DNA of 64,000 bases from Janthinobacterium fluminis (GTDB taxonomy: Bacteria; Pseudomonadota; Gammaproteobacteria; Burkholderiales; Burkholderiaceae_D): contig NZ_JAQQXR010000003.1 of NCBI RefSeq assembly GCF_028595325.1, forward strand, positions 1-64,000, given 5' to 3'. Position numbers and translations under genes: made by a program. Below the pieces are notes generated by a model that was not told the origin of the DNA, did no database searches, and was given only the letters and a program-made list of their open reading frames with translations. Numbering within the stretch: the first letter of the stretch is position 1; each line of letters begins with the position of its first letter. Positions 8,083 to 20,100 of the stretch are shown here, piece by piece.

Positions 8083-8964
8083 TCAGCAGAACCGTTCCAC
8101 CAAAAAATCCACGAAACTGCGCAACTTGGGCGAGCGATACCGATCCGGCAGGTAAACCACGCTCATTCGGTGGCTGGGGAGTGTATGCATGGGGAACAAT
8201 TGGACCAGACGACCCGCCTGCACGTCGGCCTCCAACAAAATCGCCGGTTGCAGCACGATACCCAGGCCGTGCAATGCCGCAACGCGCAGCGCCTGCCCAT
8301 GATTGACCTGTAACCGCCCTGAGACAGGAATGCTGCTGCATGCGCCGCCTTGCTCTGTCAGGCGCCAGTGCGCCAGGGCTGCAGGGGAGAAAGACAGGCA
8401 TTCATGCTGGCTTAGCTCCTCCGGCGTGCGCGGTATGCCCCTGCGTGCCAAGTATTCGGGGGAGGCGCAGATCATCAGCAGATAAGGCGCCAGCGGCTTG
8501 GCGATCAGCGACGAATCAGGCAACTGGCCGATACGGATGGCCGCCTCGAACCCTTCCTCTACCAGATCCACCACCCGGTCGCACAAGGCCACCTCGACGC
8601 TAACCTCGGGATAGCGGTCCAGATACACAGACAAAGCGGGCATCAAGGCTTCGGTGCCGAAGGTGACGGGCGCGCTGACGCGCAGTTTCCCTGCGGGCGC
8701 GAGTTGCAGGTTCTGCGCTTGTACATCGGTTTCGGTCACCAGCCTGAGGATTTCCTTGCAGCGCGCGTAGTAGTCCTCGCCGAAGGCGGTCAGATGTTGG
8801 CGCCGGGTCGTTCGGTGCAGCAGTTGCATGCCCAGGCGTTTTTCCAACGTTCGCAAATGGTTTCCTGCCATCGTCGCCGAGATGTCGCAAGCCGTCGCGG
8901 CGGCGCTCAGGCTGCCTTTTTCAACGGCCAGGACGAATACCTTCATGCTGTCGAGCAAATCCAT
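8083..8964 (-). CDS. LysR family transcriptional regulator
   Basis: A 293-aa LTTR. The N-terminal winged HTH spans about residues 1-60 (AVEKGSLSAAATACDISATMAGNHLRTLEKRLG, then LLHRTTRR); the remainder is the co-inducer domain. The sequence type (DLLDSMKVFV..VEKGSLSAAA) is that of the DsdC/YafC-like group often divergent from oxidoreductase genes. Here it is divergent from an MDR dehydrogenase with a 173-bp intergenic region, so autoregulation and control of that gene are likely. I chose ATG 8964 over a TTG two codons upstream. Confidence 0.92.
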   Translation of the reverse strand: MDLLDSMKVFVLAVEKGSLSAAATACDISATMAGNHLRTLEKRLGMQLLHRTTRRQHLTAFGEDYYARCKEILRLVTETDVQAQNLQLAPAGKLRVSAPVTFGTEALMPALSVYLDRYPEVSVEVALCDRVVDLVEEGFEAAIRIGQLPDSSLIAKPLAPYLLMICASPEYLARRGIPRTPEELSQHECLSFSPAALAHWRLTEQGGACSSIPVSGRLQVNHGQALRVAALHGLGIVLQPAILLEADVQAGRLVQLFPMHTLPSHRMSVVYLPDRYRSPKLRSFVDFLVERFC

Positions 8965-8974
8965 TAGCAATTCC

Positions 8975-8987
8975 TGATTTCAAATCA
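8975..8987. promoter_or_regulatory. Candidate operator of the LysR regulator
   Basis: TGATTTCAAATCA is a perfect 13-bp palindrome ten bases upstream of the LysR start, inside an A/T-rich part of the divergent intergenic region. It contains the T-N11-A frame of LysR boxes. Its function is inferred from position only. Confidence 0.4.
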
Positions 8988-9137
8988 ATCAATTAAATCA
9001 CAGTTTATCCATTATTTATTTTAAATGATACTGATGTCTTTCCCGCATGCACCGCACTGACTTCGGGGGGCGGCATGCACTAGCTCGCGCACCAAGCCTC
9101 CCCGGCACAACACATCTTCCATTCCTGAGAAAAGACC

Positions 9138-10142
9138 ATGAAAGCCATCCAACTTACCGCCCCCTCCCTCACCGCATTTCGCCAGACCGAGCTGCCCGAC
9201 CCGAAGGCCGGTCGCGGCGAAGTACTGGTGCGCCTGCGCGCCGCCACGCTGAACTTCGTGGACGTGGCCATCGCGACGGGCAACTTCCCCGGAGTGGACT
9301 TTCCGCTGATCCCGGTCACGGACGGCGCGGGCGAAATCGCCGCGCTGGGCGAAGGCGTCAGCGACCTGGCTGTGGGCAATCGGGTTATCCCGCACTTCAT
9401 GCCGAACTGGCAAAGCGGCGCCATCACGCCGCGCAATGTCGCTGCGATGCGCGGCGTCACGCTGCCGGGATCGCTGGCCGAATACGTCGCCATCCCCGCC
9501 ACCAGCCTGGTCGCCTTGCCGGCCCACCTGGATTTCGTTCAGGGTGCCGCACTGCCCATCGCAGCGACGACCGCCTGGAACGCCGTGCGTTCCGCTTCCG
9601 TGCGTCCAGGTTCGGTAGTGCTGCTGCTGGGAACCGGCGGCGTCAGCATCTTTGCCCTGCAGTTCGCCAAAGCGGCTGGCGCCACGGTCATACTTGCATC
9701 CTCTTCCGATGAAAAGCTGGAGCGTGCGCGCCAGCTTGGCGCCGATCACCTGATCAACTACCGCGCCACGCCGGCCTGGGACGATGAAGTGCTGAAACTC
9801 ACCGAGGGGCGAGGCGCCGATCTGGTGGTGGAGACGGTTGGCGGAGCAACCATCGCGCGCTCGCTCAACGCGGCGGCGGTGGGCGGCACGGTATTCACGG
9901 TTGGCTTTATCAGCGGTACGGCATCCTCGATCGACCTGCTGCCGATCATCGTCAAAGCCTTGCGCATCGTCGGCAACAACACCGGCTCCGTGGCCGATTT
10001 GGCGGAGGCGGCCCGAGCGATTGCCGCGCACCGCATCGTGCCGGTCATCGACCGCGTTTTTGGTATCGGCGACACCAGCGCGGCGTATGCCGAACTCAGT
10101 GCCGGCGGGCGGCACTTCGGCAAGCTCGCCATCGCGCATTGA
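9138..10142 (+). CDS. Zinc-independent MDR-type NAD(P)-dependent alcohol dehydrogenase / quinone oxidoreductase-like
   Basis: A 334-aa medium-chain dehydrogenase/reductase. The N-terminal GroES-like domain carries TDGAGEIAALGEGV, and the Rossmann domain has GTGGVSIFALQFAKA near residue 167. The catalytic zinc Cys seen in true alcohol dehydrogenases is replaced (ATLNFVDVAIATG), so it resembles the quinone oxidoreductase-like branch. It would use NAD(P)H on an unidentified small carbonyl or quinone. It is transcribed away from the LysR gene and is probably its target. The gene stands alone; the next gene on the right is convergent. Confidence 0.88.
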   Translation: MKAIQLTAPSLTAFRQTELPDPKAGRGEVLVRLRAATLNFVDVAIATGNFPGVDFPLIPVTDGAGEIAALGEGVSDLAVGNRVIPHFMPNWQSGAITPRNVAAMRGVTLPGSLAEYVAIPATSLVALPAHLDFVQGAALPIAATTAWNAVRSASVRPGSVVLLLGTGGVSIFALQFAKAAGATVILASSSDEKLERARQLGADHLINYRATPAWDDEVLKLTEGRGADLVVETVGGATIARSLNAAAVGGTVFTVGFISGTASSIDLLPIIVKALRIVGNNTGSVADLAEAARAIAAHRIVPVIDRVFGIGDTSAAYAELSAGGRHFGKLAIAH

Positions 10143-10260
10143 GCCGCCGAAGACGCCTTAGCATACGTCAGCCAGATGCAGATTCGCTGCCATGGCGAGA
10201 TGAGCAGTAATAGCCCAGGTGTCCTCAACGCCATCAGCACAGGATTCACCTTCGCATTTG

Positions 10261-10944
10261 TCAGTGCCGGAAGCAGCTTCGTTCGCGCGCCATCGCAGTG
10301 GCGTCTGCGGCGAGCGCCTTGGCCTGCCAGCGGCGCGAGAAACCTCGCCGGGACTGGCTGATGCCCCCAACCGCGTTCTGCCCGGTTTCCTGGGCACAGT
10401 GGTCCAGGGCCTGGCGCAGCATCGTATCGATGCTGGTCAGGGGAAGCTGATACTCGTCGGCGACTTCCTGGCGCGTCTTTTCTTCGATCCTCAGGGCAAC
10501 CAGAACAGAACGGTGCCGATACGGCATGCGCTGCATCGCGCGTTCGACTGCGGCCAAATCGGAGCGGGCCAAAGCAATGAGGTCCGGACCGGGGGCCGGG
10601 TCAGTCAGATGCTCGATTACAGCCTCATCGTCGTACTGCGAAGACCACTTGCCGCGCAACTGGTCCATCGCGACGTTGCATGCTACCCGGTAGACATAGG
10701 CGTTCGGGTTTTGCACGGACATAGGGACGCTCATGCCCGCCAGTCGTAGCCAGGCGTCGTGCAGGCAGTCGCTGGCCAGGTCCTGACAACCGAGATTGCG
10801 CATCAATCGACGGTGCAGGCGGGCGTAGTTCGCAGCCAGGAATTCGCGCAGCACGATGCCTTGGCCATTTTCGCTGAAAGAATCTTCCTTGACCTTATCA
10901 ACAACATTGGATGCATCCAGGCAATCCAGGGTACTCAGGTTCAT
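10261..10944 (-). CDS. Second ECF sigma factor, downstream of the giant exoprotein gene
   Basis: A 227-aa FecI-like sigma70 factor. Region 2 covers about residues 35-105 (LREFLAANYARLHRRLMRNLG, then YVYRVACNVAMDQLRGKW) and region 4 about 140-195 (RMPYRHRSVLVALRIEEKTRQEVADEYQLPLTSIDTML). It lies on the same strand as the exoprotein gene, 163 bases after its stop, with no anti-sigma gene of its own. The tail is basic. ATG 10944 gives a long N-terminal leader; the candidate promoter described at 10945-10971 abuts this ATG, so a later GTG before LREFLAANY may be the true start. Probably part of the same regulatory circuit (inference). Confidence 0.85.
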   Translation of the reverse strand: MNLSTLDCLDASNVVDKVKEDSFSENGQGIVLREFLAANYARLHRRLMRNLGCQDLASDCLHDAWLRLAGMSVPMSVQNPNAYVYRVACNVAMDQLRGKWSSQYDDEAVIEHLTDPAPGPDLIALARSDLAAVERAMQRMPYRHRSVLVALRIEEKTRQEVADEYQLPLTSIDTMLRQALDHCAQETGQNAVGGISQSRRGFSRRWQAKALAADATAMARERSCFRH

Positions 10945-10971
10945 GACGATATACCTCGGTGTTCGTCCGCA
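10945..10971 (-). promoter_or_regulatory. TGCGG-N17-TCGTCA motif, copy at the second sigma gene
   Basis: Read on the minus strand, TGCGG (10967-10971) is followed after 18 bases by CGTCA. The same arrangement is present before fecR and before the exoprotein gene. The -10-like CGTC directly touches the annotated ATG, which either makes this a leaderless or mis-started gene or makes this copy fortuitous. Confidence 0.4.
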
Positions 10972-11052
10972 AGACGGGCAGCCCTGAGGGCACCGCAACG
11001 TCAGCAGAAAAAGGGGGAAAGGCAACCTATGCAAGTGCAAAGCGTTTCCCAT

Positions 11053-11080
11053 CCTGTTCCCTGCATGTGCAGGAAACAGG
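11053..11080. terminator. Large hairpin after the giant exoprotein gene
   Basis: CCTGTTCCCTGCA and TGCAGGAAACAGG pair over 13 bases with one mismatch and a 2-base loop, 28 bases after the exoprotein stop on the minus strand. No T-run follows. It may terminate or stabilise the exoprotein transcript, or partly separate it from the second sigma gene. Confidence 0.45.
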
Positions 11081-11107
11081 TGAGTAACAGCGCTTCGTGC
11101 AACTGGC

Positions 11108-14100
11108 CTAGTGGTTCTGCTGCAACTGACGTCGTTGCTCGGGGCTCAAGCGTGCAAGCTGCTTGGCGTCAAAGTCCCGGCCGACGCCAACGAACTGCAC
11201 CGGATTGACAGCGTCGTAGGGAGCGCCGCCAGATGACTGCAGCCCGGCCCGGGGCGGCGGCGGTGGCGCTTCACTCTCTTTCTCCATCGGCTCATCGCCA
11301 AAACCGATCAAGCGCACCGTGAAAATCGACGGCAGGTTCTGCCGCGCCGCACTGCGCTCGCGCCGCAGGACGTCCTGCGCGGCGGCCGTTGCCTGCGACG
11401 CTGCCGCACTGGCATTGCTCAACGCGCCGATATTCACCGCCGCAATGGTCGGCATGCCCACCGACTCACCCTTGACCGCGATATTGGCCGCGTTCACCAC
11501 CTGCAGCGCAGCCAGGTTGACATTACCCGACACGCGGATACCCGCTTCGCCTGCGTCAATCGTGCCCAGCGGCGCGATCAGGTCGATGTCGCCGGCCGGC
11601 ACTTCCGGGATCGGCGCCAGCGTGGCGATGCCCGCACCCGTGCTTGGCACATTGGACGACAGCGTGACGTTGCCCCACATGTCGTAGACACGCTTGGGCG
11701 GCGTGTAGACCACGGTGGTCTTGGAGCCGCGGCCGGCGTTGATGTCGCCCGCGGCCGACCAGCCCATAATGCCGCCGCCGAAGGTCGTCATGATACGGCT
11801 CTGGCCCAGCAGGATGCTGCCGAGCGAGTAGATCGCGATGTCGCCGGCACCCTGGGTGATCACGCCCGAGTCGGACGGCGGCGCCTCGCCCTCGATGCCG
11901 TAGACCTGGCGGCCGCCCGGCGTCATGAGCTGGATGTCGCCACCGAACAGCGTGCGCACGAAGCCGCTGCGCGGCGTGGCGCCGAGGTTGCCGCGGAACA
12001 TAGTGATGTCGCCGCTGTAGTCGATCGGCTTGCCGTCCGCAGCCGCCTTGGGGAACAGCGCCGCGATGGCATTGCGCCCGCGCAGGTAGCTGCCGAAGCG
12101 CGCGCCGCCCGCATCGTTGTACTCGCGCCCGCCGGCCTTGAGTTCGGCGAAGTACACCTGGCGCGCAAAGATGCGTTGCTGCGTCGCCGGCAGCGCGTCG
12201 AAGAAGGCCCGCGCCTCGCCGACCGTACCGGTGAAGCCCAGGCCGTGGGCCGGGTCGGCCAGCCAGGTGGCCAGCTCTGCCTCGTAGGTCTTGACGACCT
12301 TGCCCGGCTGGTCGGCCAGCGGCAGGCCGGCCTGGGCACGGTTGCCTTCGCCGAGGTAGCGCGCCAGGAAGTCCTTGTAGTCGGGGCCGTTCGCGCCCAC
12401 GCCGGCCAACATCGCGATGCTTGCACCCGGCCGGCTGTCGCCCGGCACCACCGGGCCCAGGCTGCTCACGCCCGCGCGGTCTTCCATCTGGATGTGGCGG
12501 CCTGCGGTGATCTCCAGCGTGCCGGGGCCGGCTACGCTAAAACTGCTGTAGACGATGTCGCGTCCGGCCGAGATCAGCGACACGTCGGTCGGGCCGTTGT
12601 GCGCGAACAGGTTGCCCGAGCTTTCATAGAGCGCGCCCAAGCTCGCATCGACGCGCAGGGCCTGGCCGATGGGCGTGCCGCTGCCGACGATGTCGCGCCC
12701 GGCCATCATCCGCACCGGCTGCCCGGCCTCGTAGTAAGTCCGGCCCGCGCGCGTCGGGTCGTTGGACAAGAAGCTGTTGATGCGGCCCGAGGCCACGCCC
12801 ACCAGGTCGCCGTGCACGGCATAGAAGCGCACCGGTTCGCTGCCGTGTGCGCCGCCTGCCGACACGGTGTTGGCGCCCAGCGCGAACAATGGCCTGTCGT
12901 CTTCGACGAGGTTGCCGGCCTGGGCGAGATTGCTCACAGCTGTGCCGTTCGCCAGCGTGCCCCTGAAGGCCGGATGGAAGGGCGTGGCCATCGCGCTCTC
13001 GGCCGCGCCCGAGGGGCTCACGGTGTAGCCGCCGCCGTGGATCGAACCGCTGGCGAGGAACTCCAGCAGGCTGTTGGCAGACGGCGCCAGCACCAGCGCG
13101 CCGCTCGCCTGCGTCTCGCGCAACGTGACCGCGCTGCCGTAGTACAAGCTGCCGCTGGCAGCCACCGCGCTCAGGATGGACGGGTAGACGTGGGCCATGT
13201 CGGTCGGGGGCGCGCCGGGGTTGGCGATCTGCGGCGTCAAGTCGCCGCCGGCCGAGAACAGGCGGATCGCGGTGTTCGCCGTCCACAGCGTGAACCAGCT
13301 CTCGCCGCTGCCCCGGACCCCGCCCACCGTGAGGGGGCTACGGTTCTGAATCGCGGCGCGGCCCGCGTCGTTGGCGCCCGTCACGACCAGATCGCCGCGT
13401 GCGCTCAGATGGTAGCTCGCATCGCCCGGCACGAGCAATATGCCGCCCTGCGCCACCGCGCGGTTGGCCGAGAACGGATCGAGCGCGCGCGTTTCGCGTA
13501 CGGACTGCAGATTCGGGTTCTCCGAATAGCTCAGCGACTGGGAGCCCATGGCGCCGGCTTGCATCTGCACGTCGCCGCGCAGGTTGACGACGGCACCGTT
13601 GAGCACCGCGTCGGTGTAGACATCACCGAGCGGATCGAGCGCGAAGGGATTGAGTGCACCGCCGACGCGCAGACTCAGGTCGCCGCCCCCCGTCAGCGCC
13701 AGGCTGCCGTCAGCCAGCACGCGGCCGGTGCCGCCCACCGCCAGTACCAGTCCGTTGCTGCGCCGGTTGTCCGTGCCGGTGCGAATGGCCGTGCCGCGCC
13801 GCGACACGACGCCGGCGTCGCCGCCCACGTCCACGCGCAGGTCGCCGCCGCCCAGCGTGCCGTAGCCGGTGAAGCCCAACAGCGTGTCGGTCGTGCCGCG
13901 CGTGGCGTAGCTGCCAAAGTTGATCCACCAGGCCGCGGCCTGATCGTTGCCCTCCCCGAGCGCGCTGCCGCTGCCCTGGCGCCACAGCCAGTTGGCGGTG
14001 TCGTTGGTCGTGACACCAAAATCCCGGGGGTTGGGACGGCTGGCGCCGACGGAGGAGATACGCTGCATCAGCTCGCCGGTCAGCTTGCCGCCGGCCTGTA

Positions 14101-17100
14101 ACGTGAGGTTGCCGCCGCCGGCCGGGTACCAGGCGCGTGCCAAGCTCTCGGCGCCGCCGTTGACGAACTTCTCGTAACCCTTGTTCGCGTCGCTCAGCAC
14201 CGTGCCGTTGCTGCCCACCACGCGCGGCAGGTTGTACGGGTCGCCGGCCTGGGTGGCCTGTGAGGAGGCACCGGCCGTATAGACGCCGTAGAGCGAATTC
14301 ATGCCCAGGTCGCCGGCCGCGTGCAGGCCAAGGTCGGCGGCGCCGGTGCGCAGCACGCTGAAGCGGGTGCTGCCGGGCAGGTATTCATAGTAGACGTTCA
14401 CGGGCAGCGAGACGCAATAGCTCGCGGAGGCCTTGCACAGCGCGTTGGCCGTCTTGAACGAGCCCCTGGTCAGCCGCGCGACATCGGCATCGAGTATGGG
14501 CTTATCCGCAAGCGCAGGATCTTTGAGTCGCTGGGCCCCGGACGCCGACCACTTGAAAGCGTAGATGGGCGTGCAATAGGAGCCCTTCTCCGCGCACAGC
14601 AGCGCAGCGGTCTGGTATCTGCCGCCCATGAGTTGCTGGGCGGCTTCGTCGGTGATTTCTACGCCTGCCTTTAAGCCCAGATCGGTAGCCGCGAGCGATG
14701 TCCACGCGAACGCGCCCTTGAACGGCAGCTCCTTGGCGAACAGGCCGTAATGGGTGTCGGCCATGCGCAGGTCGCCCGCTGCAGGGTGCTGCTGCAGCGT
14801 GCGCGGGTCGGCCGCGCTCAGATCGGCGCCGGCCACCAGTTGCACAGACCACGACTGCGAGCCTTCCGGCAGCATCGCGGCCGCGCCCCACAGCCGGCCC
14901 GCGCCGCCAGGGCGAAGCGCGACCGATGTGGCGTTGCCCGGCAGCTTGATGTCTGCCGAGGAGGGCAACAGCGCGCCCACGGGCAGAGCCGTGTCGCCGT
15001 TCATCAGGTACTTTGCGCCCACCAGCGGCAGCGCGACGCCCTTGGGCCAGACCAGCGCGTCCAGCATGGTGGCGCCCGGCAGGCGCGTGCCGGCGTCCAG
15101 GCGCGTGCCAACGGGCAGCGTGAGGGTCTCGCGGGCGATGCTGCCGGCCGCGTGGAGGATCTGGCCCGAGGCGTCACGCACATGGGCCGCGAGCACGGTG
15201 CCGGCAGGCAGCAGCATCTCAGTCGCAAGCGCGCTGGACACGGGGATCACCGTGCCGGCAGCGAAGTCAAGCGACTGGATCGGCAGGTCGAAGTTGAGCG
15301 CGTTGCCGCCTTCGAAGGCGCTGCCGTCGCCCAGCACGATGCCGGCGCGCGGAATCACCACGTCGGCGCCGAAGAAATTGATGCCCGTCGTCAGCAGCCA
15401 GCCCTTGTCGTCCTGCGTGGCGGGCGGCGGCGCGAAGCCATCGTTGACGCTGCCGTAGATGTCGAGGTTGCCGGCCGCGCGGATGCGCAAGATGCCGACT
15501 TCACCCGAGCCATAGACGCCGGTCTTTTGCGTGTGCGGGTTGACGCTGGCGTAGCGATAGCCCGACAGGTCGAGGTCGCCCGACACCACAACGTCGCCAC
15601 CCGGGTTGCTCAGCGCATTGCTCACGATCTCGATGCCGGGGCGCAGATGGAAGGCGTCGGCATAGGCCGGGTTGCGCAGGCCGGCGAGCTTGCCGGCCAG
15701 GAGGCGGGCGGGGCCCAGCGCGGCAGTGATGAAGTCGTTGTTGTCGTCGTGCCTGTCCTTGAGCCAGGCCTGGGTGACCTCCTGGTAGGGCCGCCCGGTC
15801 GCGGCCGGCGTGCTGATCAGCGGGGCGTCGTCGTAGCGCTGCATGGCGTTGACCGCGATGGAGCGTGCGCCGCGGATGTCGAGCGCGCCGCGCGCGTCGA
15901 TGGCGATGTCGCCGTAGACCGCCGCATCGGCTGCCCCGTTCATTCCCGGCAGGCCGTTGGCGCCGATGCGCGGCGCTGAGAGTTCGAGCGTGCCGCGCGC
16001 CCGGCCGTCGTTCTGGCCCGGCTGCGTGCCCGTGGTCACGGCCGTGCCGTGGCGCAGGTCGACGCGCGCGCCCTCGGCCAGCGTCAGCGCCCCGTCGCGG
16101 GTGCTCAGGTCGACGATCGCGCGGTTGGGCGAATCGATGATCTTGCCATAGCTGTCCACGCGCAGCAGCGTGCCGTGCGCATCGAGCACGGCCGAGCCCG
16201 CCACCGTCAGGGCGTTCTTCGCCGCGAGGTAGATGCGGCCTACGCGCTCGCCGCTGGCATCGACGGTGCCGGTGACCGTGAGGCTGCCGTTGTCGACCGC
16301 CACGTTGATCTCGCCGGCCTTCAGGCCGGCGCCGATCGTGAGGTCGCCCAGCTTGAGCTGGAAGGTGCGCGTGCCGAACACGCCGCCTTCGTTGAGCCGC
16401 TGGTTGAGGGATGCGAACGCGCTGTCGAGCGCTGCGCCATCACCGAGATGCTGTGCGCGGATTTCCACGCCGCCTGCGAGGTAGGGCACCAGCGTGCCAC
16501 CCGCGTCGTAGCGCCCCGTGCTGCCGCCGCGGATCGCGCCCTGCAGGTCGACCACGCCTGCCTGGCCGCCCAGCGCCAGCGCCTTGAGCGTGCCGGCGCG
16601 GTTGTTCTGCGCCGACAGGTCGATCACCGAGCCCGCGGCCTGGCGCACATTGCCGGCCAGGCTTTCGAGCGTGACGTCGCCGCCCCAGCTGTACTTGGAC
16701 ACGTCGTTGAAAACGATCTTACGGCCGGCCAGGTCGAGCTGCGCGCGCCCGGTCAGCGTGAGGCCGTTGTCGGCGGTGATCACGAGCTTGCCGCTGGGCA
16801 GTGCCAGCGTGGTGTCGATGATCACGTCGCGGCCCGCAAGGCGCAATTCCGCGCCGAGTGCGGCATCGGCGGCCGCTGTGGCCGCAGGCACGGAAGCGCT
16901 CACGCGCAGCTCGCCGCCCGCGGTGATGCGGTTGAGCGAGCCCGCCGCGCCCGTCACCAACGGCGCGTCGATGCTGAGGTTGCCGCCGCTGTAGGCATAA
17001 GCCTTGCCGGCTTCATACGCGCCTTGCGACTGGTAGACCGAGAGGCTGCCCTTGTTGTTGGCGGTGATCCGGTCGCTGGCCGTGAGCCGCACGTCAGCGA

Positions 17101-20100
17101 AGCCCAGCGCCAGGCGCGCGTCGTCGCTGGCGCCCGTGGGTTGCGCGGCGAGGCCGCGACCCAATTCGATAGTCCCGGCTTCGATGGCCAGCGTGCCGCT
17201 GCCCGTGCCGGCGCCGCCCGTGACTACGGCGCCGGGCGCCACGGTCGATCCCGTCCAGACCAGGTGGCCGGTGCGAATGGTCGCCACGTCGTTCGCGTTG
17301 CCCGCGCCGTAGATGGCGGGCGTGCCCAGCACCAGGCGCGCGAGCGTGGATTTGCCGGTGGCCGGGTCGATGGTGTCGAGCGAGGCGCTGCCGAAAAAGC
17401 GCAGGCCGCCACTGGCATTGAGCTCCAGCGTGGCGAGCGCCGGGGCGCCGTACTGCGTGTCGCCGCGCAGCAGGCGCTTGAGCACGCTCTGGTTCAACAC
17501 CAGACCGGACGGTAGCGTGTTGCGCGCGGCCGCGTCGGCCAGCACCGCGCCGTCGCCAACGTTGATGCCCTGCACGGCCAGCGTCAGGTGGCGCGTGCCG
17601 TAGCGCACCGCGTCGTCGAGCACGAAACGGTCGGGCGTGGCCAGCGCGATGGTGCCTTTGGAATACAGCTCGGCCTGGCCCGCGCAGGGCGAGACGGCGC
17701 ATGTGCCGACCTGCAGGCTGCGGTTCCCTAGCCAGTCCACGCTCGGCAGACCCGGCAGCATGCTGAGCACGCCGTTGGATACGGCCACCAGATTGCCGGC
17801 CGTACCCGCGTAGAAGAATCCATCGGCCGAGTCGTAGGCCGCGCGGCCCTTGCCCAGCGTGTTGACGCCCGCGCCCCGCTCGATCACGAGGTGGCTGGGG
17901 AACTCGGTGTTGGTGGCATCCGCGAGCAGGAACACCTCGGGAGCCGACAGCACCGCGCCCTGGCGCAGCGTGAGTCCGTTCGTCCCTGGGTTGAACCTCA
18001 CAATGTTGCCGCCCGCGCCGTATTCCACATACTGCAGCCCGCCGAGCATCAGCCGCGAGGTGCCCATCGCATTGAGCGCATCGGCGTTCAGCGTCACGCC
18101 CTCGAAGCCGGTCGTGGCCTTCGCGCCGCCGCCCACGACCTCGATCTGGCTTTCAGGTCCCCCGGATCCCGCAAAAACGGCCACCGCGCCGCCGTAGCCG
18201 CCCTTGGCCGCGTCGAAGCGGCCGATGCCGTCGAAGCGGAAGGCATCGACACCGGCGCCGCTGTTCGGCACGAGGTTCAGCAGCAGCGTGCGCACGTCCG
18301 CCGGCGCCAGCGCGCGCGGCACGCCGATGCGCGCGGAGTCGCTCACGATGAACTGGTTGAACGAGGTCTCGTTGTACTGCGAGTAGGTGCGCAGCACCTC
18401 GGCCGGTGTGAGGATGGCCTGGCGGAACAGCGTGTCGCCGATGGCGGTATTGGCGATGCCGAGCCGCGCGGCGGCCGACCACGAGCCGTTGCGCATCGCG
18501 CTGCCGGGCTGCGCCGCGCCCTGGCCGGCGCTGCCGTTGAGCTCGACGCGGAAGGCGCCGGGCAGCAGGGCGTAGGTCGAGGGCATCAGCGTGTAGGTGC
18601 CCGCGGGCAGGCCCGGCACGCCGGCGCCCAGCGTGATCCGCTGGCCGATCAGCGGATCGACCGCGCCACGCTCTCCGCCCACCGGGGCGACCGGGGCCTG
18701 CACGCCGGGCACGACGGCATAGACCGGGTTGCCCGCGAGACTAGGCAGGCTGAAGCTGCCATCGGCCGCATTGCGCACCAGCGGGTGGTAGCGCGCATCG
18801 GTCGAGCCGCCGCGGCCACCGATAAAGCCGGAGCCCGTGAGTTCGCCGCCACCCGAGAGGTCCAACACCGCGCCTTCCCGCACATGGACACGCGCGCCGC
18901 CCAGCGTGAGGCCGACCGTCAGCGTCTGTCCGCGCGAGTCGGCGCCGCCCACGCCGATCAACTGGACCTTCGTGCCGTCGTAGAGGTAGTTGAGGCCGTC
19001 GACCGTGCCGCCATAGGGCATCAGCAGGCCCTTGCCACTGACCGAGGTCAGGCTGCCAGGCAGGAAGTCGACGCGCGTGGTGTTGGCGTCGCCGATGCGC
19101 AGATTGCCCAGCGGCACGCGCAGCACGCCGCCCTGCTCGATGGTCGCGGCGCCGAGCGCCAGGCCGCCGAAGGCCGCATAGGGCATCGCCGGCGCGGCTT
19201 GGCCGTTGCCTTCGATGCGCAGCAGGCGATCCGGTGCGTAGGCGCCGTCGCGCAGCACACCCGCCTGGATCGAGGCCGAGACGCCGGTGGCCGGGTAGAT
19301 TTGTGCGGCCCGCAATGTGAGGTCGCCTGGGGTGGCGAGGCTGGTCGTCGGCACGCCGTTGGGCAAGGCCGGCACGTCGGACAGAAAGCGTAAGTCGCCG
19401 TCGCTTCGCAGCGTGGTCTGGCCGAAGCCACGCCGCTCGACCCTGATGCCGCCGAGGTTCTCCGGCGTGTCGATGTCGGACGATATCGGCATATCACCGT
19501 TGACACCAGACATTCGGACCGACGAGCGCACGTCGATGAGGCCGGCATGCACCTCGAAATGCGCCTCGGAGGGCAGCCAGTCGGCGCTGCTGATGACGCC
19601 GAAACGACCCCGGGTCACGTCCAACGCTGAGTTCTGCGTGATGCCGGCCAGCCGCACGTAGGGCGCGTCCAGCGTGATGTGCGCGTTGTTGCGCGCGCTG
19701 TTGGCCAGCATCAGCGCGCCGTAGGCCGACAGGCTCTGGCCGAGCCGCAGGCTGGCGTTGTCTTCCAGGCTGATGCCGCCCGCGCTGAGCAGCGCGAGGT
19801 TGTCGAAGCCGCCCCGTGTGACGGTGTCGACGCCCAACCGGCCGTGGCCATAGACCAGCGCTGCATCGGCCGCGCCGGGGGCCAGTGCGGCCGGCAGGTC
19901 CGACGGACCCTGCAGCCCGCCGACCACCAGGTCGCGGTAGCTGCGCACCGCGTTCTCGGCCAGCACGTACTGCGCCGGGCCGGAACTCGTGCGCACTTCG
20001 GGCGATTCCAGCGCGACTTGCAGCGTGCCGCCGGCCGCGCCCGCGCCGCCCGAGCGGGCCCGCATTTCGCCGTCGAGGTAGAGGCCGTTGTTCGAGGCCA

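Noticed and set aside
12176-19393. Long plus-strand frames of 400-640 codons opposite the exoprotein gene
   Set aside because: They mirror the minus-strand codons, are rich in Arg, Ala and His, and carry no domain; the exoprotein frame is continuous and clearly real.
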